Positions 26,796 to 34,926 of a DNA stretch of 41,480 bases are shown here, piece after piece. Below the pieces are notes generated by a model. That model was not told where the DNA came from, made no database searches, and saw nothing but the letters and a program-made list of their open reading frames with translations. The position numbers and the translations under genes are program-made. Source of the DNA: Sphingomonas sp. S-NIH.Pt15_0812 (GTDB lineage Bacteria; Pseudomonadota; Alphaproteobacteria; Sphingomonadales; Sphingomonadaceae); NCBI RefSeq assembly GCF_003951315.1, contig NZ_QLJH01000030.1:1-41480 (forward strand), read 5' to 3'. The stretch's first letter is position 1. Each line of letters begins with the position of its first letter.

Positions 26796-26826
26796 CATTG
26801 GTGCGCGCGCACTAGTGGCACCAATG
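26796..26826. promoter_or_regulatory. Inverted repeat in the divergent glsB-like / PAS-LuxR promoter region
   Basis: CATTGGTGC (26796-26804) and GCACCAATG (26818-26826) are perfect 9-bp inverted arms with 13 bases between them, 42 bases before the PAS-LuxR start codon. Arms of this spacing suit a dimeric DNA-binding protein, possibly the PAS-LuxR protein itself. Confidence 0.45.
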
Positions 26827-26867
26827 CCGGCCAGGAACGTCGGCGCCGGCCGAGCGCTTGCAGGACC

Positions 26868-28328
26868 ATGCCGACACCCGCTTCCTCGCCGACGCTCCGC
26901 CACCTCGAACAGCTCATGGCGCAATTGCTGGACGGGGTGATCCTGCTCGATTCCGCCGGTGTGATCCTGCGGGCCAACGCCGCGGCCCTGCGCATGCACG
27001 GGATCGATAAGCTTGAGGATCTGGGCACGACCGCCGAAGGCTATGCCGAACGCTTCACGCTCCGCTCCAGCACCGGCCGGCCGCTCAAGCGTCGCGACTA
27101 TCCGCTGTTCCGGCTGCTGGCCGGGGAAAGCTTCCCGGACGAGGTCGTCGAAGTGATGCCGGCGGGCGAGGACGAGGTCCGTTGGGTGCATCAGGTCCGC
27201 GACGTCACGATGGATGTGGATGGGGGAGAGCCGGACTATCTCGCCCTCGTCCTCTGCGATGTCTCCGCGCGCTTCGATGCCGAGGCGCGGTTCAAGGCGA
27301 TGTTCCAGGCGAACCCGGCGCCGGCGCTCGTCGTCCGACAGTCCGACCTGCGCGTGATGCGGGCCAATCCGGGATTCCTGTCGCTGACGGGGTTCGGGGA
27401 AGACGATCTCCGCGGCAAGGCGCTGTTCGGTCTCGAGCTGCTGGGCGGCGTGGAGGATGCGAAAGGGGTCAAGACGCGGATCGAGGAGGGCCGCACCGTG
27501 CCTCAGACCGAGGCCGAATTGCTGGTCGCGGGCGGATCGCGGCGGCTGGTCCTGTTCGCCGGTCAGCCGATCGACGTCACGCAGGAGGATGCGCTGCTGC
27601 TCACCTTTGCCGACCTCCAGCCGCGCCGCGAGGCGGAGCAGGCGCTGGCCGCCAGCGAACGGCATCTGCTGACCGTGTTCGAGATGGCCCCCGTCGCCAT
27701 GGCGGTCACGCAGGGCGCCGACCGCTCCATCACCCGCGTCAATGCGGCGTTCCGGGCCCTGACGGGATATGACAGCGCAGAGCTGACCGGTCCGGCGACG
27801 GGTGGCCCGGCCCTATGGGACGCACGCGACGCGTACCATGCCGCAGACGGGCTCGTGGCGGAACACGGCACGTTGCGCCAGTACGAGGCGCGGTTGCGGT
27901 CTCGCACCGGCGAATTGATCGACTGCCTCGTTTCCGCCGAAACCGTCAATGTCGATGGCGCGGATTGCGTCCTCTGGGTCTATCAGGACGTGACCGAGCG
28001 GCGCCGCGACGAAGTCGAACTGGCCAAGGCCATCGACGAGGTGATGCAGGATACGAGCTGGTTGAGCCGATCCATCCTGGACAAGCTCGCCACCCTCCGC
28101 CGCCCCCAGACGCAGCCGCCCGCCGAACACCTGTCCCCCCGCGAGCGGGAAGTGCTCGGTCTGATCTGCGACGATCTGGACGACAGCGGGATCGCCCAGC
28201 GTTTGAACCTGTCACGCAACACCGTGCGCAACCATGTCGCCCGGATCTACGCGAAACTGGGCGTGAGCCGGCGAAGCGGTGCCGTCATCTGGGGTCGTGA
28301 GCGCGGCATGGGTTCCCACGGCTCATAG
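26868..28328 (+). CDS. Triple-PAS LuxR-family transcriptional regulator
   Basis: A 486-residue cytoplasmic protein. Three PAS-like sensor domains are visible: about 10-135 (LLDGVILLDSAGVILRANAAAL), about 140-255 (MFQANPAPALVVRQSDLRVM, ANPGFLSLTGF) and about 262-385 (VFEMAPVAMAVTQ, VNAAFRALTGYDS, with a PAC-like LWVYQDVTERR end). A LuxR/GerE helix-turn-helix closes the protein (about 420-480: LSPREREVLGLI, then SRNTVRNHVARIYAKLGV). There is no receiver domain or kinase, so signals are probably sensed directly by a PAS ligand or by protein contact. It is divergent to the GlsB-like stress gene, which may be a target. Confidence 0.88.
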   Translation: MPTPASSPTLRHLEQLMAQLLDGVILLDSAGVILRANAAALRMHGIDKLEDLGTTAEGYAERFTLRSSTGRPLKRRDYPLFRLLAGESFPDEVVEVMPAGEDEVRWVHQVRDVTMDVDGGEPDYLALVLCDVSARFDAEARFKAMFQANPAPALVVRQSDLRVMRANPGFLSLTGFGEDDLRGKALFGLELLGGVEDAKGVKTRIEEGRTVPQTEAELLVAGGSRRLVLFAGQPIDVTQEDALLLTFADLQPRREAEQALAASERHLLTVFEMAPVAMAVTQGADRSITRVNAAFRALTGYDSAELTGPATGGPALWDARDAYHAADGLVAEHGTLRQYEARLRSRTGELIDCLVSAETVNVDGADCVLWVYQDVTERRRDEVELAKAIDEVMQDTSWLSRSILDKLATLRRPQTQPPAEHLSPREREVLGLICDDLDDSGIAQRLNLSRNTVRNHVARIYAKLGVSRRSGAVIWGRERGMGSHGS

Positions 28329-28615
28329 TTCGTGGAACGACTGCTGGTAGCGAGGAGATGTATTGGCGGTCACCTAGGCTGGACCGACATTCAGGATTTC
28401 CAAACAGGTTGAAGGCTGGTTACGGGCACGACGGCTGATCCTGGCCGGACGGGTGTGGATATTCGACCTCTCGGGGTGTCGGACACGCATCGGAGCTGAG
28501 CCATCAGGTGGCACCGCGGTGAAATTGTGTCAGAACCCAGAAGCAGACGGTATTTAAAGAATCTACGGCACAGCCTGAAGCTGCGTTCGTTCATGTCGAA
28601 CGATTGGAGAGGTTC

Positions 28616-28801
28616 GTGATCAACCTGAATAGCGCGACTGCAGCAGAACTGGACAAGGTGCCACAATTGAAGGGCCATGGTTTCGAGATCGTGAGATATC
28701 GGGATGAGCGAGGCAGCTTCAGCGAGGTACGCCAGCTTGAAGAAGTGCCGGGCCTCGCAGGCAAGTGGAACGGAGCTGAAACGATCCTATTGATCGAATG
28801 A
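28616..28801 (+). CDS. Small ComEA-type helix-hairpin-helix protein
   Basis: A 61-residue protein made almost entirely of one ComEA-like helix-hairpin-helix unit: INLNSATAAEL-x-KVPQL, then IVRYRDERGSFSEVRQLEEVPGL. In ComEA and UvrC this fold contacts the DNA backbone without sequence preference. There is no signal peptide or membrane anchor, so it is not a classical competence receptor. The start is taken as GTG 28616 because GGAG lies six bases upstream; a TTG at 28604 would place the ribosome site inside the gene. It stands alone between the LuxR regulator and an IS5 remnant. DNA binding is inferred from the motif only. Confidence 0.6.
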   Translation: MINLNSATAAELDKVPQLKGHGFEIVRYRDERGSFSEVRQLEEVPGLAGKWNGAETILLIE

Positions 28802-28894
28802 CGATTGTCATAGCCATGAAGACCCACTGGCAACCGTTCACCGCCGCCTGACTCGCTCTCCACACCGGTCATCCACTCCTATGGCGGCAGATCG

Positions 28895-29477
28895 CTGAGC
28901 GTCCGTTTGGAGATTTACGGATAGCCGATGCGTCGGACGAGCGAGTTGGTCATGGCGGCGGAGACGTCGATGCGGGCTTCGTCTTCTTGCACGAGGCGGC
29001 GATATCGGGTGAGCGATCCGAAGGTCCGCTCGACGACCCAGTGCTTGGGCAGGATGGCGAAACCGGGATCGGAGCGGCGAACGATCTCGACGACAAGGTC
29101 GATGAGGGCGGCGTTTTCGAGCATCTGCCGCCGGTCAGAGGCACCATGGGCGAATGGATGCCTGATCCAGGGCCATCGCTTGTGCAAGACATCGATGACG
29201 GTATGCGCGCCGGCACGGTCGGAGATGTTGGCGGTGGTCAGGTTCACCATCAGCAACCGTCCATCGGTATCGATGGCGATGTGGCGCTTGCGCCCTCTTC
29301 GCGCAGCACCGGGCAGGAGCGGCGATATCCTCGACCATTCCTCATCCGTCAGGTCACTGGGATGCGCTTGGTCGTTCGCCCGATCTCGGCCTGCCGACCA
29401 CGGCTCTTGCGGGTCTGAATCCCCACAGTGAATCACCATCAGAACACCCGTGCAATCATTTCCAAACAGCCGCCTAG
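28895..29477 (-). mobile_element. IS5-family insertion element, internally deleted (583 bp)
   Basis: Imperfect terminal inverted repeats of 20 bases (28895-28914 and 29458-29477, 15 of 20 matching, sharing the core TTTGGA-A/G-AT) flank a shortened IS5-family transposase. A full element of this type is roughly 250-300 bp longer. No convincing target duplication is seen. Confidence 0.65.
28915..29439 (-). pseudogene. IS5-family transposase with in-frame internal deletion
   Basis: The N-terminal family segment (HPSDLTDEEWSRISPLLPG) is followed after RRGR directly by KRHIAIDTDGRLLMVNLTTANISDR, which normally lies about 80-90 residues later. The first catalytic Asp region and the conserved WR-x-LP segment are missing. 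The C-terminal part with the catalytic Glu (ERTFGSLTRYRRL) is present. The join occurs where RRGR and GRKRH could align, so recombination across a short repeat is a likely cause. It still forms an open frame of 174 codons but cannot encode an active DDE enzyme. The first about 25 residues of the open frame show no family match. Confidence 0.8.
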
Positions 29478-29491
29478 AGCGCGATGACGTC
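29474..29491. repeat. Solo IS630-type end sequence
   Basis: CTAGAGCGCGATGACGTC matches the IS630-family left end at 41353-41370 (CTAGAGCGGGATGACGTG) at 16 of 18 positions, including the TA-containing CTAG. No transposase follows here, so it is either a relic end or a chance overlap with the IS5 remnant's border. Confidence 0.45.
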
Positions 29492-29502
29492 AGCTTGATC
29501 CA

Positions 29503-29531
29503 CCCCTCCCTTGAAGGTGAGGGGCTTTCTT
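29503..29531 (+). terminator. Intrinsic terminator-like hairpin
   Basis: CCCCTC and GAGGGG (29503-29508 with 29519-29524) with an inner CTT/AAG pairing, followed by CTTTCTT. No intact gene reads into it from the plus strand, so it may belong to lost DNA. Confidence 0.45.
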
Positions 29532-29768
29532 CAGTTTTACCTCATTTCATCGCGTTCCGGGGAAGCCACGATTGGTGACGCCCTTCCGTCGCTGGTGCGC
29601 GTCACCTTCCCTTGCAGGGGATAAATAGAAACGCTGGATAACGATTGTGACGTCTGCGTCATCACGTCGTCATCCCAATCAGATCGCTTCATAACAAAGC
29701 CCCGCTACGGCAACGGCAACGACCGGCGCCGGGGGGTGTCGGCACGACCAAGCGCCCAGGGGAGCATC

Positions 29769-30476
29769 ATGCACATCGTCCGTTTCGGCATCCGCCGTCT
29801 TGCGGGGGCCTCGCTCATCGCATGGGGTCTTGCCGCAGCGCCCGTATTCGCCACCACCAGGGATGCGGCCGCCCCTGCGTTCATGCCCGCTTCCGGCCCG
29901 ATCCTGTCGGGGCGCATCTATGACGCGACCGGCGTGGCGCTGCCCGGCGCGCGGGTGGTGGTCGAGGGGACGGGGGCCAGGCGACGACCAACCTGCAAGG
30001 CGAGTTCGGCATCATCACCCCCGAGGCACCGGGCGACATCACCCTGCTGGTCGACTATCTCGGCCGCCCGCCGGTCACCCGCGTCGTGGCGGCGGCCGAT
30101 CGCGGTCGCGACATCTCGCTGACCCTGCCCGCCGCCAGCGGAGAGGCGGGCGATATCATCGGCATCGTCGCCTCGCTGCTTGACAACACCGCGCGCGCTC
30201 AATCAGCAGCGGACCGCCGACAACACCGTCACCATCGTTTCGGCCGATGCGATCGGCCGCTTCCCCGATCCCAATATCGCCGAGGCGTTGCAGCGCGCAC
30301 CCGGCGTCGGCATCGAGCGCGATCAGGGCGAGGGCCGCTATATCAACGTGCGCGGCGCCCAGCGAATGGTCGGCCATCTCGGTCGACGGCATCCAGATCC
30401 CCTCGGTCGATCCAACGATGCGCGCGGTCGACCTGGACACGCTGCCCTCCGACATCGTCGCCAACCTGAGTGGCCC
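29769..30476 (+). pseudogene. TonB-dependent receptor, N-terminal fragment with three frameshifts
   Basis: The fragment starts at ATG 29769 behind AGGGGAGCATC and encodes a signal peptide and a carboxypeptidase-regulatory-like domain (GRIYDATGVALPGARVVVEGTGA). One base is lost near 29980, after which TTNLQGEFGIITPEAPGDI continues in another frame. A second shift lies near 30195 (joining to ALNQQRTADNTVTIVSADAIGRF, start of the plug) and a third near 30360, where the RGAPSEWS segment is broken. The plug then continues as ISVDGIQIPSVDPTMRAVDLDTLPSDIVANL and stops at about 30476. The whole beta-barrel is missing. Sequence style resembles glycan or siderophore receptors of sphingomonads. Clearly a decayed gene. 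Confidence 0.85.
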
Positions 30477-30504
30477 CCACCGGGTAGTCCGGGTTGATAG
30501 TTAG

Positions 30505-31611
30505 TACATTGTGGTTCGAGGGTCCCCCGTGGACGGCGATGTCAACACGCAGCTTAAGGGATGGAAGCTAGAGACGCCACCTGGCGAACACGTCACGTTG
30601 TGTGAGTTGTTGTCGCATACGGCGGGAACCACTGTGCACGGCTTCCCCGGATACGCTGCCGGGGAAGCCGTACCGGGAGTGGTGGACGTGCTTGCCGGAC
30701 ATACGCCCGCAAACACCAAAGCGGTCGTCGTAGATAGTAAACCGGGGACGATCTGGCGCTACTCTGGCGGCGGCTATACGGCTGTCCAGAAACTCATCGG
30801 CGACGTGACGGGCAGGCCATTCGCGGACGTTCTTCGAGACGAGGTGCTTCATCCCGCCGGCATGATGCGCAGCAGCTTCGCGCAGCCGCTCGATGCCGCC
30901 TTGCTGGCGACCGCCGCATGGCCACATGACGGATCAGGGAAACTTGTGCCCGGCGGACCACACACCTTCCAGAGCTGGCTGCTGCCGGTCTGTGGAGCAC
31001 GCCAAGCGACTTGCTACGCTACGCGATCGCCGTGCGCGACAGTGCACGCGGAGAAAAAGGCAGCATCCTTGGCCAGTCGCTGGCGACGGCAATGCTGACA
31101 CCCGGCAAAGGGGAATGGGGCCTTGGCCTGGAGGTCCACCCGACACCTACCGATCGCGCCTTCGCGCACGGAGGCAGCAACGAGGGATACGAGAACTTCC
31201 TGGTCGCCTATGCTGGATCGGGTGACGGCGTGGCTGTCATGACGAACGGTGCCCAAGGTGCCGAGCTGGCATCGGAAATCACGCGCAGCGTGGCCACCGC
31301 CTATGGCTGGCCAAGCTACCACAGTATCGAGCGCACCAGCGTGCCGATTCCAGCCGCCACCCGCGCCCGCCTGGTGGGGACCTACGCCGTTTCCGATCTC
31401 GGCTCCTTCTCCATCAATGCTGATGGATTTAGCCATCTCGCTCAAGGACGGCGTCAGCGAACCGCTCTATGCGTCGGGACCAGATACCTACTTCATCCTG
31501 TCGAACGACCTCGTACTGCGGCTAAATAACCGCGAGTCAAAGGTCACCGGGCGGCTCGTCATGAGATCGTTTGACGGGCCGTTCGTCGGAGAAGGTATTG
31601 CCAAGCAATAG
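30505..31611 (+). pseudogene. Beta-lactamase-family serine hydrolase, truncated and frameshifted
   Basis: The sequence shows the C-terminal three quarters of a class C-like serine hydrolase/peptidase. LLSHTAGTTVHGFPGY and WRYSGGGYTAVQKL (the Tyr-x-x motif region) are in the first frame to about 30985. AGLWSTPSDLLRYAIAV and FAHGGSNEGYENFLVAY follow in a second frame to about 31425, and the last 60 codons (SLKDGVSEPLYASG...) lie in a third, ending TAG at 31609-31611. The N-terminal segment with the catalytic SxxK serine is gone, replaced by the TonB receptor fragment. Two frameshifts plus truncation make it non-functional as a hydrolase. Confidence 0.85.
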
Positions 31612-32103
31612 GCCTGACGTTCCTGATCGGTTAGGGCGGTCATACGACCCAAAATCGGTGAATTCGGGCATCTATCCGCTTCCCAACTTCGAACCCTTGT
31701 TCAGCTATAGAAGGCGCTTGCCGTATCCTCATTACAAAAGTGCAAATATTGGAAACGGGCAGGAGGACCGGTTGCGCAAAATCCATCGCTAACTGCGGAC
31801 TAGAACGACCTGCGATACCGTTGGCGCTTCAAGGTAGAGCGGCCAATTTGGCGATCGCGGAAGCCACTCGGTCTACCCGCCAGAGAGAACCACAATGCAG
31901 CTTATCACTTCGCAGGCGTACTCGGAGCAATTCCCATCTTACGGTCACGCATGACCACCTACCACGGATTACATTGCGTCCCGAGACGGGACTACCCACC
32001 GCACATTTCGGGCACGTAACCATTGAAACCAGATTATATTGACCAGCGTTTAAATCGCGTACAGAACGATATTTTTGAAGCTTGTTAACTTTTAGGCAGC
32101 CTG
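31612..32103. other. Non-coding lower-GC stretch
   Basis: About 490 bases with no open frame that shows coding character. GC drops markedly compared with the first 28 kb. It ends at the Rmf/CrpP-like gene. No repeat, tRNA or clear promoter was seen. Confidence 0.5.
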
Positions 32104-32301
32104 ATGATTATCCAGACAGATGCAGGAATGGATGCGATAATCTCTCTTTTCGAGGAGGGCTGGACAGCGGGCTTTACGAAGAAGGAAGAAAATCCTCCGA
32201 GCTATATGAGCCCCTCAATGCTTGAGTTTTGGCACGATGGTTACGCTGCTGGCGTTGCAGACAGCGCTACGGATTCGGCAATGAGTTCTTTGTTTCATTG
32301 A
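32104..32301 (+). CDS. Small protein with ribosome modulation factor/CrpP-like pattern
   Basis: A 65-residue acidic protein. The segment EEGWTAGF...NPPSY...FWHDGYAAGVAD follows the spacing of Rmf and CrpP-type proteins (G-W/Y-x-A-G, then a Pro-containing loop, then W-x-x-G-Y/W-x-x-x-x-A-D). Rmf binds 30S and dimerises ribosomes in stationary phase. The present protein is acidic while E. coli Rmf is basic, so ribosome binding is doubtful. A weak AGG ribosome site lies 7 bases upstream of the ATG. It converges with the FeeM-like gene, 49 bases apart. The assignment rests on a short motif only. Confidence 0.45.
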   Translation: MIIQTDAGMDAIISLFEEGWTAGFTKKEENPPSYMSPSMLEFWHDGYAAGVADSATDSAMSSLFH

Positions 32302-32350
32302 TGCTCTTCGGGTTGTCTCTAGCATTTAGCTATTAAGTCTACAACTTCGT

Positions 32351-33208
32351 CTATTGATAGGTGATCGCCTCGCAAATCAGGCCAGCCACTTGATCGTAGG
32401 AAAGAGTATCTTCTGCCGTGTCCGCAGCCGTACATCCCTTTTCGAAGCTGGCGTCCTTTATCTGGGCAAATAGGCCATCTTCTTCATTTGCCAAGAAGAA
32501 GAATGGGTAAAGTGAGCGCACAGATGCAGCATCTCCTTGGCCAGCGTGCTGATCGATCTGGTCTCGAATATCGGAAATTTTCAACCACATGAGTTGTGCA
32601 GGCGCATCAACGCTGAAATTTGTCTTAACTGTGCCAATACGCTTAAATCCGAGCATCAGCTCGTAAAAGCGTCGATGACGAGGATGCACCTCAATAAACA
32701 GATCGGTGCACTCATGGCGGCGCTGACCATAGATGAATACGATGTGGAAGAGTGCAGCCAACATGGGTTTTGAGGGCATAGTGGAGATGAACGCCAGCTT
32801 CGTCAGCTCGCAAACCTTGGCACCGGGCCGGCTGCGAAATTGGTCGATTTCGTCCTGAAAAATGCCATCTGCAGCGAGCCCGGCTTCAGAGTCTACGGCG
32901 AGCGTCAACGTGCCTATGGTATTGCCCTCTACTGACGCTGCGAAGGTTGAGTGCGTTGAGCGCACCGGCAGCTTGTGACTGCTCCCATACCCGCGCCAGG
33001 AATACATCTTGTTGATTAGCGAGCATGCAGAGCTACGTTGATCATCGGTATCGGCTAAGAGTACACTTACAAGCTTTTGTTCGCCGCAAGTACCCGTAAG
33101 AGGAAGCACGATCTCACGATGATTTTGAACAGCCCCAATGTGGCTAACTTTTGCCACTCCCGTTTGGCGATGATGCGGCTCACTTTGCCCGTCGATTGAT
33201 GGATACAT
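32351..33208 (-). CDS. FeeM-type N-acyl amino acid synthase (PEP-CTERM/exosortase-associated acyltransferase type)
   Basis: A 285-residue soluble protein of the acyltransferase superfamily that also contains LuxI. Core segments are LINKMYSWRGYGSSH, TIGTLTLAVDSEAGLAADGIFQDEID, VCELTKLAFI and DLFIEVHPRHRRFYELMLGFKRIG; together they match FeeM-like synthases, which join a fatty acyl chain from acyl-carrier protein to an amino acid such as tyrosine. A related family is listed as exosortase-system-associated. The start at 33208 follows CAGGGCG. Codon use and GC are clearly lower than in the first 28 kb, pointing to acquisition. The product could be a signalling lipid or surfactant. No carrier protein or exosortase is in the window. 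Confidence 0.75.
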   Translation of the reverse strand: MYPSIDGQSEPHHRQTGVAKVSHIGAVQNHREIVLPLTGTCGEQKLVSVLLADTDDQRSSACSLINKMYSWRGYGSSHKLPVRSTHSTFAASVEGNTIGTLTLAVDSEAGLAADGIFQDEIDQFRSRPGAKVCELTKLAFISTMPSKPMLAALFHIVFIYGQRRHECTDLFIEVHPRHRRFYELMLGFKRIGTVKTNFSVDAPAQLMWLKISDIRDQIDQHAGQGDAASVRSLYPFFFLANEEDGLFAQIKDASFEKGCTAADTAEDTLSYDQVAGLICEAITYQ

Positions 33209-33818
33209 GTTAATCGCCCTGAAAGTTTCTATTTTTCCACATTCAGTAGATTTAAAGCAGAATTTAGTCTTGCTTTACCACAGCAATGCATGGTTTGCCA
33301 TATTAGCTCTGAGCAGACGCGCTATTGTCACTTAGCCAATCGTGTTTCTACGCAGATAGCACTCATACTATTAACGGCACTACAATAACATTGATTGTTA
33401 GAGATTAACCCTGCCGCCACGCTTGCCATGGCCAAATTGGAGACACAAAAACGTTAAGCAGCTACATGGCCGAACGGGTAGAGCTTATGGTCACTTAGTC
33501 GACGGAACGTGCGAAGGATAAGACAGATTTATTTTGTTGTAGCTAGTGGAAGGCAATGATAACCGCCAGCACGAGCAAGTGATATACGATATGATGGCAA
33601 GCCGTTGGGGGCCCAGCCTGGTAGGGTAATCGATGATCATCTCATAAATCAAGCGGTGGGTCAGCAGAATACCTTTCACAGCCACTTTTGACCTGCAGAA
33701 TATTCTTCACTTCGACGCACGGCATATAATTTTGTTAATGCCTCATTAAGGATATGGCTTATCGCGCACAGCCGGTGTACGTCGGTGGCTTAACGATTTG
33801 TGCGGGTAGGTTTTTGCA
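33209..33818. other. AT-rich divergent intergenic region
   Basis: About 610 bases between the divergent FeeM-like and PEP-CTERM genes. A TATAAT at 33725-33730, about 90 bases before the PEP-CTERM gene start, could be a -10 box, but no good -35 box is at the right distance. Short open frames on both strands show no ribosome site or family similarity. Promoters for both neighbours must lie here. Confidence 0.5.
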
Positions 33819-34802
33819 ATGAACAAGCGTTTGGCATCGGTCATATGCGCAATCAGTGCTTTTTCAGCCGCCCCCGCCTGGGCCGACAGAGATACACCTC
33901 AATATACCTCGGTCACGGTTTTCGGCGACAGCCTCGTAGACGCTGGCAATCTCTACATCGCTAATGGTGGCACTCGACCCGATCCGGCACTTGGCTATTT
34001 TCAAAACCGCTTCACCAACGGTTATGATTATCCGGATCTTCTATCCATTGAACTTTTTGGCGTGCCGACAACACCTTCGCTGGCAGGAGGCAACAATTTT
34101 GCCTTTGGCGGCGCACGCGTGGTCGATACCGGCGACAACATCCCCGATCTCAAAGCGCAAATTGGAGCATTCACTGCGTCGGGTCGGTCTGTCGACACCA
34201 ATGGCCTCTACATCCTCAACTTTGGTGGCAACGACGTTTTTGGCGCCAAGGGTGTATTTGGTCTTGAGGGCGCAATCGGTTCATACCCGACCGTCGACGC
34301 CTACCTACAGGCCGCGGCGAACCAATATGCCGCTGGCGTTCAGACGCTCAATGATCTGGGCGTGCGGAACATCCTGATGACGGATTTCCCGCTTTTCGGC
34401 GATCCCTACACCATTGCCGCCAACGCCTATCTCAATAAGGCACTCGGCGGCTTGTCGCTCGATGCTGACACAGACCTGCTTTTCTATAGCCTGAGCGATT
34501 TCAATCGACGCGCGCTGACTGATCCTGCCTCATTGGGCCTGCCGCCACAACGAGCGGATATCACCTGTATTGAAGCAGGTGCACAGGCAACCGGTTGTGC
34601 CGGCATCTTCTCCTTTGATGGTGTTCACCCCACCGCCGCAGCGCAGGCCGCAGGCTATCGTGACATGAACCGCAAATTTGGCCTCACTTCTGTACAGGCA
34701 GTGCCGGAGCCAAGCAGCTGGGCGATGCTGTGTGTCGGCTTCGGGCTGTTGGGAGCCTCTTTCCGCTATCGTCGCCGGTTCAACAAGGTGACGTTCGCAT
34801 GA
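33819..34802 (+). CDS. GDSL/SGNH esterase with PEP-CTERM sorting signal
   Basis: A 327-residue exported protein. A signal peptide (cleavage near AWA-D, residue 22) precedes an SGNH hydrolase domain with all four blocks: GDSL with nucleophile Ser38, Gly in FAFGGAR (block II), Asn138 in NFGGNDVF and the DGVHPT Asp/His pair in block V (about 270). The C terminus is a full PEP-CTERM signal: VPEPSSWAML (PEP at 296-298), a hydrophobic stretch and an Arg cluster (RYRRRF). PEP-CTERM proteins are cut and attached by an exosortase in exopolysaccharide-producing bacteria. It may act as an esterase on surface polymers or lipids. Its divergent neighbour is the FeeM-like synthase. Confidence 0.9.
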   Translation: MNKRLASVICAISAFSAAPAWADRDTPQYTSVTVFGDSLVDAGNLYIANGGTRPDPALGYFQNRFTNGYDYPDLLSIELFGVPTTPSLAGGNNFAFGGARVVDTGDNIPDLKAQIGAFTASGRSVDTNGLYILNFGGNDVFGAKGVFGLEGAIGSYPTVDAYLQAAANQYAAGVQTLNDLGVRNILMTDFPLFGDPYTIAANAYLNKALGGLSLDADTDLLFYSLSDFNRRALTDPASLGLPPQRADITCIEAGAQATGCAGIFSFDGVHPTAAAQAAGYRDMNRKFGLTSVQAVPEPSSWAMLCVGFGLLGASFRYRRRFNKVTFA

Positions 34803-34926
34803 CGTTGATCATGGCTTGGTCAACCTTGGGGTCGGGACCAAACACCTAAGCGATCGCTGGGTGCAACGCCCTCAGCCTATGTCCGACGCAGTTGAGCACC
34901 GACTAGCAGCGCCAAGCCCATGACAC

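Noticed and set aside
28396..28407. ATTTCCAAACAG, identical to part of the IS5 remnant's right end
   Set aside because: Only 12 bases with no further similarity to an IS end; may be chance.
33282..33302. Sigma-54-like GG...GC pattern near the FeeM-like gene (PEP-CTERM genes can be sigma-54 dependent)
   Set aside because: The spacing between GG and GC does not fit the required 10 bases on either strand.
33491..33685. 64-codon minus-strand frame between the FeeM-like and PEP-CTERM genes
   Set aside because: No ribosome site, no similarity, lies in AT-rich intergenic DNA.
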